Origin: Lucinisca nassula
Taxonomy: Eukaryota; Mollusca; Bivalvia; Lucinida; Lucinidae
Reading direction: 5' to 3'
Length of the DNA stretch: 64,000 nucleotides
Assembly (NCBI GenBank): GCA_963580285.1
Contig: OY757020.1
Span: 100,133,497-100,197,496, forward strand
Shown: positions 52,720-63,441 of the stretch, piece by piece
Numbering within the stretch: position 1 is the first letter of the stretch
Layout of the letters: each line of letters starts with the position of its first letter
Made by a program: the position numbers and the translations under genes
The notes under the pieces: model-generated
The model's database searches: none
Seen by the model: the letters and a program-made list of their open reading frames with translations, nothing else
What the model was told of the DNA's origin: nothing

Positions 52720-54695
52720 CGTCAAAAATTTGTGACAATATATTCTATGATATACTGTCGGAAATCAGAGGTCATCATATAGCGTCGCTTTTTAGCTCAC
52801 CTGTCACGTAGTGACAAGGTGAGCTTTTGGGATCACTTTTTGTCCGTCGTCCGTCGTGCGTCCGTGCGTCCGTGCGTGCGTGCGTCCGTGCGTGCGTCCG
52901 TAAACTTTTCTTCAAACGACATCTCCTCCTAAACCACTGATCGGATTTTGACCAAACTTCACAGGAATGATCCTTAGGTGGTCCCCTTTCAAAGTTGTTC
53001 AAATGGTTCCAGTCCATTGCACATATAGGTCACAGTAGCCAAAAATAGATTTTTTTCACCGAAAACTTAAAAAATCTTCTTCTCTGAAACCGCAAGGCCC
53101 AGGTCTTTGATATTTGGTATGAAGCTTCATCTAGTGGACCCCTACCAAGATTGTTCAAATTATAGTGCTGGGGCCAAAAATGCCCCCGCACGGGGGCCCT
53201 TTGGTTTTACATGGGCTTATATAGGGAAAATCTTTAAAAATCTTCTTCTCTGAAACCGCAAGGCCCAGATCTTTGATATTTGGTATGAAGCTTCATCTAG
53301 TGGACCCCTACCAAGATTGTTCAAATTATAGTGCTGGAGCTAAAAATGCCCCCGCACGGGGGCCCTTTGGTTTTACATGGGCTTATATAGGGAAAATCTT
53401 GAAAAATCTTCTTCTCTGAAACCGCAAGGCCCAGGTCTTTGATATTTGGTATGAAGCTTCATCTAGTGGACCCCTACCAAGATTGTTCAAATTATAGTGC
53501 TGGGGCCAAAAATGCCCCCGCACTAGGGCCCTTTGGTTTTTCAAGGGCTTATATAGGGAAAATCTTGAAAAATCTTCTTCTCTGAAACCGCTAGGCCCAG
53601 GTCTTTGATATTTGGTATGAAGCTTCATCTAGTGGACCCCTACCAAGATTGTTCAAATTATAGTGCTGGAGCTAAAAATGCCCCCTGCACGGGGGCCCTT
53701 TGGTTTTACATGGGCTTATATAGGGAAAATCTTGAAAATCTTCTTCTCTGAAACCGCAAGGCCCAGGTCTTTGATATTTGGTATGAAGCTTCATCTAGTA
53801 GACCCCTACCAAGATTGTTCAAATTATAGTGCTGGGGCCAAAAATGCCCCCGCTCCGGGGCCCTTTGGTTTTACATAGACTTATATAGGGAAAATCTTGA
53901 AAAATCTTCTTCTCTGAAACCACAAGGCTTAGGTCTTCGATATTTGTTATGACGCTTCAGCTAGTGGACCTCTATAAAGATTGTTCAAATTATAGCCCTG
54001 AGACCAAAAATGCCCCCGCCATGTGGCCCTTTGGTTTTACATAGACTTATATAGGGAAAATCTTTAAAAATCATCTTCTCTGAAACACAAGGCTTTGGTC
54101 TTTGATATTTGTTATGAAGCTTCAGCTAGTGGACCTCTACCAAGATTGTTCAAATTATAGCCCTGGGGCCAAAAATGCCCCCGCTCCGGGGCCCTTTGGT
54201 TTAACATAGACTTATATAGGGAAAATCTTGTTTTACATAGACTTCTATATGCAGGGTAAACCTTTAAAATCTTCTTCTCTGAAACCAGAAAGCCCAGGTC
54301 TTTCATATTAGATATGAAGCTTCATCTTGTGGACCTCTACCAAGATTGTTCAAATTTTAGCCCTGGGGCCAAAATTGACCCTGCCCGGGGCCCACTTGTT
54401 GTGCTTTGGATCAGGTGAGCGAACCAGGGCCCTCTGGGCCCTCTTGTCATTGGTTGTTATTTGGTTGTACGCAGCTCACTGTGCTTGCCGCTTGGGACAA
54501 AAAGAACATTTTTTAAACAAAACAAGTGAAAAGTGCATTAGAATTGAAAATCATCAGTTTTACAATCCCAAATTCCATTTTACGGCTCCGCTGACGTGTC
54601 GCCGTAAAACGAAATTTCCAACCGTAAAAACACTGATTTACCTCCCCAAATGACAATTTTGAATACAGTTATCCCCTAAGTCTTCTGCAAAATTT
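52720..54695. repeat. Repeat copy that hosts a Helentron-like insertion (copy 1)
   Basis: TATTCTATGATATACTGTCG and AATCAGAGG before the insertion, and CATTGGTTGTTATTTGG, ATTTTACGGCTCCGCTGACG and TTTACCTCCCCAAATGACAA after it, match in order the uninterrupted copy at 55425-55775. The host is thus about 320 bp interrupted by 52793-54447. Confidence 0.8.
52793..54447 (+). mobile_element. Helentron-like element in the ATP6V1H intron
   Basis: The 5' palindrome AGCTCACCTGTCACG/TAGTGACAAGGTGAGCT is followed by GTCCGTCGTCCGTCGTGCGTCC. The array has about eight 167-bp monomers. The 3' end is GGATCAGGTGAGCGAACCAG, GGGCCCTCTGGGCCC, TCTTGT. It is nearly colinear with element D (33423-35368), including the same odd last monomer (GAAACCAGAAAGCCCAGG). 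Confidence 0.82.
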
Positions 54696-54834
54696 CAATG
54701 TAAAATCTGAGCCACAAAACCTAAAGAGAACCTGTGCAACCAGTAAAAACTTGGATCAACTTGCACATCCACAGTCTGATCATAGTCTTCTCTTTTTGCA
54801 TTAGCCTTCTACAGCCTTTGGGCTGTCAACAAAG

Positions 54835-55273
54835 CATTCAACAATATCCTGCTGAATAATTAATTTTGCAACACCCATTGCTGACTATCAACCAATCAAA
54901 TTTCTTGGTATAATGTATTTGTTCAAATTCACAAACTGAATGACAAATAGTGTAGATCCTGATCAGATGGCTTCCTTAGAAGCCATCTGATCTGGATCTA
55001 CACTGTTTGCAAAGGTAGATGGTTGCCGTGAACAGCAGGATAAGGCTTCTTCAGAAGTCATCTGATCTGGATCTACACTGTTTGCAAAGGTGGGGTTGTC
55101 GAGAACAACAGGATTAGGCTTCTTCAGAAGTCATCTGATCTGGATCTACACTGTTTGCAAAGGTAGGGGTTGTCACGAACAACAGGATAAGGCTTCTTCA
55201 GAAGTCATCTGATCTGGATCTACACTGTTTGCAAAGGTAGGGGTTGTCAAGAACAACAGGATAAGGGTTAAGC
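54835..55273. mobile_element. TTAGCCACACCC MITE with internal 74-bp triplication
   Basis: ATCCTGCTGAATAATTAATT, GCAACACCCATTGCTGAC and a long hairpin (GATCAGATGGCTTC / GAAGCCATCTGATC, 54959-54990) open it. A 74-bp unit (AGGATAAGGCTTCTTCAGAA, GTCATCTGATCTGGATCTAC, GGGGTTGTC) is then repeated at about 55040, 55113 and 55187, and the element closes with GGATAAGGGTTAA. The unit corresponds to the right half of the MITE. Confidence 0.85.
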
Positions 55274-55424
55274 AAATACACTGATCGAGAATGAAAGGAT
55301 GAGAAGGCTGACCCCTAAAGTGTTTTATAGTTGCAAAGGTTTGTTTATAGGTTTCTTTATGCTCAAGTCATTATTGTGTAACACAGTAAAATATTAAGCA
55401 TTTTCTTATCAGATACCGTAACAT

Positions 55425-55775
55425 AAAAAATTGCAATGGTATGAATATTCTGTGATATATTGACGGAAACCAGACACCATTACATATGTTGATTTTCATT
55501 GGTTGACATTTGGTTTCACATAGGTATCAAAGCTTGCTGCTTTTGGGAAAAAACTTGGGAAAAACTAAATTTTCTAAACCTTAGAAACATGTAAATGAAT
55601 TAGAATGGTGATAACTGCATTAAGAATTATTAGTTAGGGAGGTAAATCGTCATTTTTACAGTTGCAAATTGCATTTTATGGCTCCACTGACATATTGCCA
55701 TAAAATGAAATTTCCCACAGTAAAAATGACAATTCACCTCCCCAAAGGACAATTCTGGATGCAATTATCCCCTAA
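55425..55775. repeat. Uninterrupted repeat copy (copy 2), empty site
   Basis: It runs from TGAATATTCTGTGATATATTG through GTTGATTTTCATTGGTTGAC to TTCACCTCCCCAAAGGACAA. It preserves the site GATTTTCATT, which in copy 1 is occupied by the element at 52793-54447. Confidence 0.75.
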
Positions 55776-55837
55776 ATATGAACAATAAAGTGGACTATAA
55801 AAGGAACTTTTAAATTCTGATTCAAGAAAAAGCCAGA

Positions 55838-56944
55838 GGGCCAAAGATCCTGAACTGCTCACCTGAAAGCTCAGCGTATATGGAGCCATTTGAGAAGATT
55901 TTTGAAAGGTTTTTACCATGGCAGCCATGTTGCTCACATGACCTACACCATTTGAACAAACTTTTGTTCATCCATTCAATATCTGCATGACCCTGGAACA
56001 AGGTCAATGAGTGATCTTGACCTTTGGTAGTCATGTAGCTTCATTAACCCATTTAGCTGGTTGCATTTTTCATTTAAGTACACGCCAAGTTCTGTAACGG
56101 AAGGTCAGGTGGTTTTTCTCCGGGTACTCCGGTTTTCCCCCACCTATGCTTAACAATCGGCTCGATATGAGTGAAATAAACCAAAACCCCCCAAAAAATA
56201 AAAATTTAAGTACAGGCAATAACAGTTTTCTAAAAAGAAAAAAATAAGCATTTCCACTTTTTCCCATACAAAAGCACAAGTGACCAAATTTGACCTTGGC
56301 ATTAAATGGGTCAAGGTCATGCCAGTCTTATCTGAATAAATTATAATTGGTTGGAGTCCCCAATGCTACATTCCAAGTTTCAAGGCAATTGGCCCACTGG
56401 TTCAAGAGAGAAAATTATTTACGATTTTACCATTTATGGCAATATAGTAGCCATCTTGGTTATGTGAGCTGGACCAGTTGATCAAAACTTTCATTTCTTC
56501 CAGCCAATAAAAGCTTCGTATGAAATTTGACTTTTCATTTTTTACCCAGCAGCTTTTATAAACTAGAAAGTTTCAATTTTGCTTATCTGAGTGACCTCGC
56601 TCCAAGGTGATGGAGTGACCTTGACCGTTGATACTCATGTAGCTTCCTATACACATTTAGTTGATTCCATCTTGAAAAGTTCAGTAAGAAAAATTAACAA
56701 TTTTCACTTTTTCCAATATAAAAGCATATGCGACCACATCTGACCAAGACATAAATTGGGTCAAGGTCAAGCCAGAGACATCATTTGAACAAACTATGAT
56801 AGCTCCATATGAAATTTGGCAAAAGTTGGCCCTGTAGTCTTGGAGAAGACTTTTGAAAATGGTGGATGGACAGACATCAGAGGGACGACAGACCATGGCG
56901 ATACCATAAGCTCATCAATGAGCCTAAAAGGTTCAGGTGAGCTA
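55838..56944 (-). mobile_element. Decayed Helentron-like element, minus orientation
   Basis: On the minus strand it starts AGCTCACCTGAACC near 56944 with GGCTCATTGATGAGC, and ends near 55838 with CAGGTGAGCAGTTCAGGATC, GGCCCTCTGGC. The monomers are old (GACCAAATTTGACCTTG, ATGTAGCTTCNT, CAAGGTCAATGAGTGATC). A 5'-truncated SINE A lies at 56085-56205. Confidence 0.55.
56085..56205 (+). mobile_element. SINE family A, 5'-truncated
   Basis: ACGCCAAGTTCTGTAACGGA, TCTCCGGGTACTCCGG and GGCTCGATATGAGTGAAATA match the 3' half of 44536-44762. Confidence 0.75.
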
Positions 56945-57186
56945 ATAACAAAGCAAACAAAACCTAAAAATTCTAAAACAGAACCAGTTATTACCCAGAA
57001 TTCTGGGGCATATTAACCAATTGCTAAAATTACCCTGAGCATAAGCATGGCAGCAAACAGAGCAGATTCTGATTCCATAACTACAGCCTCATCTGGCACT
57101 TCATGGCCTGCTCAGGAATCTATGATTTTTTGGTTGATTGTCAATCAAACCGTTACCAAGCACAGTAGCTTTATGTTGCTGATGAC
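56945..57186. other. Unassigned intronic DNA
   Basis: Nothing beyond short AT-rich sequence. Short fragments of the GATCAGA module may be present (GCAAACAGAGCAGATTCTGA). Confidence 0.35.
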
Positions 57187-57290
57187 CATGTGACTACTAC
57201 TGATATGTACAAAATTTAGGTAATGCTTATTCATAGCCATGCTATTCTTGTTGTTGTGCCGGCAGTGTTGTGTAAACAGAGGATCTTACA
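57187..57290. repeat. Dispersed repeat shared with 10525-10620
   Basis: CATGTGACTACTACTGATAT, GTACAAAATTTAGGTAAT and GTTGTGTAAACAG correspond in order to the copy beside MCM3. Confidence 0.5.
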
Positions 57291-57296
57291 TGAGTG

Positions 57297-57415
57297 TTTA
57301 TGTATTATTGAATTTATTAAATGAGTTAAATGAGTTGAGGAAAAAGGATAACATGCGAGGCTTTGCCGAGCATTTTATCCCTTTTCCTCAAAGAGTTTAA
57401 TAAATTCAATATTTT
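57297..57415. repeat. Fold-back repeat (GAGGAAAAAGGATA)
   Basis: ATTGAATTTATTAAA and TGAGGAAAAAGGATAACATG are mirrored by TTTATCCCTTTTCCTCA and TTTAATAAATTCAAT around GCGAGGCTTTGCCGAGC. Confidence 0.7.
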
Positions 57416-57464
57416 GGATAATTTAACGTAGGTTTTCTGATTTTATCTTGAAAAAAAATGTTGT

Positions 57465-57560
57465 GGTCTCATTAGAATCCCCTCATTGAGACGATTCAAA
57501 TGAGAATACCCTTCATTCCTTTATTTTATCGAAAATAAAGAGAAAAAAAATATCCTTGAT
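57465..57560. repeat. CATTAGAATC / GATTCAAATG palindrome, degraded
   Basis: GGTCTCATTAGAATCCCCTC followed by ATTGAGACGATTC is an eroded version of the palindrome at 9593-9653. Confidence 0.55.
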
Positions 57561-57981
57561 TTATGATCCCAGAGATGTTTGAGTTATCGAAGTTGGAATA
57601 TGATAACTTTTAGTACTGGAGCAACTTCTGTAGATCTTTATCAAAATGGCACTACTGGATCTAGTTTTGGCTACTACATCAGCAGATTTTAACAAACTGT
57701 CATAAAATGTATTTTAACTGATATTCCAAAATTGCAGTAACTGGTTAAGGCTTCCCAAATCTCTGTGTAATTACTAAATGTTACCTTCATCAGATCACTG
57801 TAAAATGATGCACATGCTGCATCAGGATTGTTTATTGTACTGGTGCACAACTAGTTAATTTACTGGATGAAAATGAGAACAAATGACTCTTTATTGGCAA
57901 CCACTTTAAAATATTTTCAAGTAAATATTGTTATGTGTAGCATTGTGAAGAGCAACACTTAGATTTTGGTTATTGCTATTA
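57561..57981. other. Unassigned intronic DNA
   Basis: No repeat ends or exon recognised. Confidence 0.35.
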
Positions 57982-57989
57982 CTTCCAAT

Positions 57990-58378
57990 TAAGGCTGGCA
58001 CGATTAATCGGATAACCAATTATACAATCGATAAATTCCTGAAAATGATTATCATTACTGATTTGCTTGCAATCGATTATTATATAAGTACAATTTACTA
58101 CCCAAAGTTGCACCTAAAATAGCTGTATGAGTGGCAAACAGTGCAGACCAAGATGAGACGCCGCGTTATGCGGTGTCTCATCTGGGTCTTCACTGTTTGC
58201 TCAGGCCTGTCTGTTCAAATACATATGGCAAAGTACAGTATATGGTGGGAGTCATGCTCAGACATAAAGCCAGACAGGTAAAATTATGACAAAATCTTCA
58301 GTGATCACTAATTGATTATCGATCACAATGACAGGAATGATAACCGATTATATTTTTAGCTCCGATTAGCCAGCCCTA
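57990..58378. mobile_element. hAT-type MITE with 8-bp TSD
   Basis: Ends TAAGGCTGGCACGATTAATC and, on the minus strand, TAGGGCTGGCTAATCGG. CTTCCAAT is duplicated exactly at 57982-57989 and 58379-58386. An 8-bp duplication and TAGGG-type ends point to hAT. The interior includes the GATGAGACGCC hairpin module (58131-58200). Confidence 0.85.
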
Positions 58379-58424
58379 CTTCCAATGCATCAAACTTTAC
58401 AGTTGTATGTGTTATGTCTGTTTA

Positions 58425-58622
58425 TTTTGGACCAGTCCGAGTTATGACTGTTACTTATTTAGGACCAGTCTAAGTCATGACTATTACTTACTTAGGACCA
58501 GTCTAAGTTTTCATTGTTACCAGTCTCAGTTAGGACTATTACTAACTTAGGACCAGTCTTAGTTTTCATTGTTACTTATTTTTGGACCAGTCTAGAGTTA
58601 TGGCTGTTACTTATCTTGGAAT
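58425..58622. repeat. About 37-bp minisatellite
   Basis: Five to six imperfect copies of TTAGGACCAGTCTAAGT followed by a TTATGACTGTTACTTAC-like segment. Confidence 0.75.
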
Positions 58623-58639
58623 TATTGGGTTACCAGTAC

Positions 58640-58703
58640 TCAGGTGCTGTCTGTTTCAGCTCTGCATGGAAGCACCATGCAGCCCAATCTATTGCTCCAA
58701 ACC
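58640..58703 (-). mobile_element. SINE family D fragment
   Basis: GTTTCAGCTCTGCATGGAAG and CACCATGCAGCCCAATCTAT match one end of the SINE at 47103. The hAT-like element begins in its flank. Confidence 0.6.
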
Positions 58704-60650
58704 TAGGGGTGTAACGATGCATCGATAGTTCGATGCATCGCGATAGGGACTGCCTCGATAGCAATGCATCGATAGTACTTTGGACTATCGATAGCTATCG
58801 CCGATAGTTCACTCAACTATCGATAGTTTCGATTGTTTTTGTATTTTTCTTGAATATACTTTGAAAATATACCTGTACTGTTGTGTAATTACCCAAGTAT
58901 TTTTGCTTAGGAAATCCATTCAGCTGTAATCAGGACAGACTGATAAGCCTTCACATATGTGCATGATGAACTGAGTCTTCGCTGGTCGCACATGTGTATC
59001 ATAGTTTTTTGCCGTGTGGTGAATTTCTCGCGGCGATGAATTTCCCGCCGTCATTTTTGCACGTGCAGTTGAGGCAGTCAGAAATTTTCCCGCGTTTTTC
59101 AATAACAAAACGTCAATGATAGTTTGATCACGCGTTTGTTGCATGCAACTTTTTGAAAACATGACAGTGAAACCTGTGCGACATGTGAAGGCTCAGATCA
59201 GCCTGCGCAGTCATATATAAATGTTTGCTGTTTGTACTATCCTTGCGTAGTATAACTTCTGGGACAAACGCCATTTCCCTGTTCAGTTTCGAAGACATTT
59301 ACAAGATGCACAAGCTGATCTTTTGTATGAAGAAATGTTTGTTTTTGCTGTGTGCTGACTTATTCATATAGGTAAATAAATGCGTAATAAATGACGGTAT
59401 AATGCAGTTTAACTTGTTGTATATGTGACTCTTTTTGCGCATAAGGACCAGACTATTAAACCGCACTTTTGTGGTCTCATTAGAAATGCATTTCTCGAAA
59501 AATGCACAGAATGTGCATGCGAGTACATGATAGACTCATATAAGTCGGCAAGTATGCACAAATGCATCAATGATGATGTCATCAGTCGGCTGGCCTGACC
59601 GATTGGGATTGAATTCTTGGGGGAATATTTAAGCAGACAAAGTTTTATTTTCCTGTCGTCATCCTGTAGGGGGAAAAACGTGCAGCGCGAGGCCTTAGGT
59701 CTCCGTCTATCAAGTACTTTCTTAAGGTGATTCTGGACGTTTTGATGGTGGACACTGGACAACCTGGGACAAATTGGCATTTTTATTTTTCGTGGGTCTT
59801 TCTGATTCTATTTTGGTTGTCTTTGTATTATAATAGAGGGATATTCCAGAAAAATAACATGTCGAAACGGCCAAATTTCATTACATGAAAACTTTGTTTT
59901 ATTATTGCTGCTTGTCTTAGCTGTCTTTTGTGCAAGGACTAAATGTCCACAGAGTCAAAGAGCCTAGGTCAAACCCTGTACATATTGCTAAATGAAAAAA
60001 CCGACTTGATAATTGCTTTACTTCTATTTTGATAGTCTAGCTTTTGATGCTAACTTCAAATAAAAAATATGTAAGTTCAAGTTTTAATGCAGTTTGTTAG
60101 ATTCATGTCGCTAAAATAGCGTGCTGTGATTACGTAATACTATGTAATAATCGGGTTACCTAATTAACTGAATCCACAGATTAATTTAATACAGGCGGCA
60201 AACATCAAAGAATCGAAGAACGATCAGCATGTGTCAGTTTTCACAAGCAGAAAATCTCAAACACTGCAAAGGTATTAAAGCTATGATAACCATCACTTAC
60301 AGGCATATATACTGGAAGCAGCAAACTATTTTAAGGCGGTGGTGGGGATATATATAAAGAGCCGTCTCCCCATAATGTTTTTTCTGGAATAGCCCCCGAG
60401 GGAATGAATGCTGATATTGAAACACACAATAAACATACAATTTTAGGCCATTGGAATTTTCCAAACTCGTTCTGTCACTCTTAGCCATTTTATGTGAGTG
60501 ATATAACATCTATGAATCATTTATAAGTGTTCCCGATAGTATCACGATAGTATCGTGATAGTATGCCACGATAGTGATAGTATCGTGATAGTAGTTTCCA
60601 CGATAGCAATACTATCACGATAGTCAAAATTGGCATCGATAGTCAGCCCT
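58704..60650. mobile_element. hAT-like element with CGATAG-rich ends
   Basis: The insert begins TAGGGGTGTAACGATGCATC and ends CATCGATAGTCAGCCCTA. The flanking direct repeat TGCTCCAAACC occurs at 58693-58703 and 60651-60663 (within a base or two). Both subterminal regions are dense in CGATAG / CTATCG (58721-58830 and 60535-60645). The interior of about 1.7 kb has no recognisable transposase; a 123-codon minus ORF at 59409-59780 has no motif I know. Termini and CGATAG density recall hAT non-autonomous elements, but an 11-bp rather than 8-bp repeat is unexpected. Confidence 0.6.
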
Positions 60651-60827
60651 ATGCTCCAAACCCCAATGGGGGCCTCAGAAATTTGTTGCTTAGCTTGAAA
60701 CTCAACAGATATCTTGAACCTTTCAAAAAGATTTGTTGAAGAAATTCTGGGGCCCATAGCACAAGTCTGCTATGTCTGCATTCGTGCTACAACGAATCAT
60801 GCTATAACAAGTTTCAGCTGTACTTAC

Positions 60828-60941
60828 CAGTTATGGACCATAAGTTTCTGTACAGCTATCAATGCTTCATATCGTACATTTGGATCATCATGATTTAAAA
60901 ATTGCATCACTAACTGTTTGGCACCTAACTGTTCTATAACA
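60828..60941 (-). CDS. ATP6V1H: V-type proton ATPase subunit H, penultimate exon
   Basis: The minus strand has an acceptor TTCTTTATTTCAG, a 114-nt exon and a consensus donor CTG|GTAAGT. It encodes [19 protein letters not shown], then [18 protein letters not shown] and the first two bases of a tryptophan codon. This is the last armadillo-like helical repeat of subunit H, whose C-terminal domain contacts the central stalk and inhibits free V1. The order [24 protein letters not shown] is the conserved signature of animal ATP6V1H. Both flanking introns are phase 2, and the TG|G codon is completed by the exon at 52364-52448. No disabling change is seen. Earlier exons would lie beyond position 64000. 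Confidence 0.92.
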
Positions 60942-61138
60942 CTGAAATAAAGAACATGTATACCACAACCTCTTTATAACACTATTAATGGGGTACAAAG
61001 CAGAAACTGTGTTAGTTAAACAAATGTGTTATTTCCAAACAAAAATGTGTAAATTATATTGAAAAATGACCATTAATTCTATATAATCTAAACATTTTTG
61101 GGATCCATCTTAAATCAAGTTATATCCATAACCGTGTT

Positions 61139-63441
61139 TTAAAGGTGCATTATTGAGCTACCGGGTCTCAATTTTTTTTTTCTGGTTTTTATCTTCAATG
61201 CATACTCCTTTGTCATGTGTACACTTTTGGAGCCAAATACAAATTCAGAACTTTATGACAAGAGGGCCATGATGGCCCTGGATCGCTCACCTGATCCATA
61301 GGGTATCAAGTGGGTCCCTGGGAGAGCCATTATTGGCCCTGGGCTATAATATGATTAATCTTGGTAGTGGTCTAAAAGGTGAAGCTTCATACCAAATATC
61401 AAAGAATGGAGACTTCTGGTTTCAGACAAGATTTTTAAACGTTTTCCTTATATAAGTCTTTATAAACCTTGGGGTTCCCAGGTCGGGCCATTTTTGCCCC
61501 CAAGGCTATAATTTGAACCATCTTGTTAGAAATCCACAAGACAAAGCTTCATACCAAATATCAAAGACCTTGGCCTTCTGCTTTCAGACAATAAGATTTT
61601 CAAAGGTTTTCATTGCCTTGACTTCTATTTCCTAGGGCTATGTAAAACCAAAGGGCCTGCAGGTGGGGGCATTTTTCGCCCTAGGCCTATAATTTGTACA
61701 ATCTTGATAGAGGTCCACTAGATGAAGCTTCACACCAAATATCAAAGAACTGGGCCTTGAGGTTTCAGAGAAGAAGATTTTTAAAGATTTTCCCTATATA
61801 AGTCTATGTAAAACCAAAGGCCCCTGGGGTGGGGGCATTTTTGGCCCCAGGGCTATGATTTGAACAATCTTGGTAAAGGTCCACTAGATGAAGCTTCACA
61901 CCAAATATCAAAGAACTTGGCCTTGCGGTTTCAGAGAAGAAGATTTTTAAAGATTTTCCCTATAGAAGCCTGTGTTAAACCAAAGGCCCTCGGAGCAGGG
62001 GCATTTTTGGCCCCAGGGCTATGATTTGAACAATCTTGATAGAGGTCCACTAGATGAAGCTTCACACCAAATATCAAAGACCTGGGCCTTGCAGTTTCAG
62101 AGAAGAAGATTTTTAAAGATTTTCCCTATATAAGCATATGTAAAACCAAACTGGGGCATTTTTGGCCCCAGGACTATAATTTGAACAATCTTGATAGAGG
62201 TCCATTAGATGAAGTTTCACACTAAACATCAAAGACTTGGGCCTTGTGGTAAAAGAGAAGAAGATTTTTAAAGATTTTCACTATATAAGCCTATGTAAAA
62301 CCAAAGGCCCCCAGGGCGGGGGCATTTTTGGCCCCAGGGCTATAATTTGAACAATCTTGGTTAAAGTCTACTAGATGAAGCTTCATACCAAATATCAAAG
62401 ACCTGGGCCTTGTGGTTTCAGAGAAGAAGATTTTTAAAGATTTTCCCTATATAAGCCTATGTAAAACCAAAGGCCTTCGGGGCAGGGGCATTTTTGGCCC
62501 CAGGGCTATAATTTGAACAATCTTGATAGAGGTCCACTAGATAAAGCTTCATACCAAATATCAAAGACTTGGGCCTTGCGGTTTCAGAGAAGAAGATTTT
62601 TAAAGATTTTCCTTATATAAGCCTATGTAAAACCTAAGGTCCCCCGGGGCAGGGGCATTTTTGGCCCCAGGGCTATAATTTGAACAATCTTGGTAGAGGT
62701 CCACTAGATGAAGCTTCATACCAAATATCAAAGACCTGGGCCTTGCGGTTTCAGAGAAGAAGATTTTCAAAGATTTTCAGTAAAAAAATCTATTTTTAGC
62801 TCCTGTGACCTAGATGTGCAACAGACCGGAACCATTTGAACAACTTTGAAAGGGGACCACCTAAGGATCATTCCTGTGAAGTTTGGTCAAAATCCGATCA
62901 GTGGTTTAGGAGGAGATGTTTGAAGAAAAAGTTTACGGACGAACGCACGACGGACGACGGACAAAAAGTGATCCCAAAAGCTCACCTTGTCACTACGTGA
63001 CAGGTGAGCTAAAAATGGTCGTTTTCATTCGTGTTTACCCTTAGCTCTGAACATGTGTTCTGAATTTCTGTTCTAAAAATAAATCTGTCACTTTACACAT
63101 ACATGGCGACAGTATCGTCTCTGAGTGTCGTTACTTATGGCATGGTATTCAGCGTCATATTTTTTCCAATTCAGGCATGGCCTAAGCAAACAAGGCCAAA
63201 AAAGAACGTCTCATAGCGTCATATATGGGGATTCTATTTTTTGTCACGAACTAAAAATAGATCTAACTAGTGTGCGAAACCTAGTTAGGGAATCCCTCTC
63301 AAAATCGTTTACTTGTCATCATAATTGTTCACATTTTTGCATAAAATGCATTCATTTGTATTGTTTTAAAGAAAAATACCGGCTATATGTATTTTATTTT
63401 TGGAAGCATTTTTTCCAGATAGCTCAATAATGCACCTTTAA
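61139..63441. mobile_element. TTAA element with AGGTGCATTATTGAGCTA ends
   Basis: TTAA plus AGGTGCATTATTGAGCTA at the left is a perfect complement of TAGCTCAATAATGCACCT plus TTAA at the right (20 bp or more). Its own sequence is only about 0.5 kb; the rest is the Helentron-like insertion at 61258-63014. Confidence 0.85.
61258..63014 (-). mobile_element. Helentron-like element, minus orientation
   Basis: Read on the minus strand, the AGCTCACCTGTCACGTAGTG palindrome and GTCCGTCGTCCGTCGTGCG are at the right. About nine 167-bp monomers follow, and the 3' end GGATCAGGTGAGCGATCCAG, GGCCATCATGGCCC, TCTTGT is at the left (61258-61300). Monomer conservation declines away from the 5' end, as in element III. 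Confidence 0.8.

Noticed and set aside
59409..59780. 123-codon minus-strand ORF
   Set aside because: Lies inside the hAT-like element, has no recognisable domain, and composition looks random.
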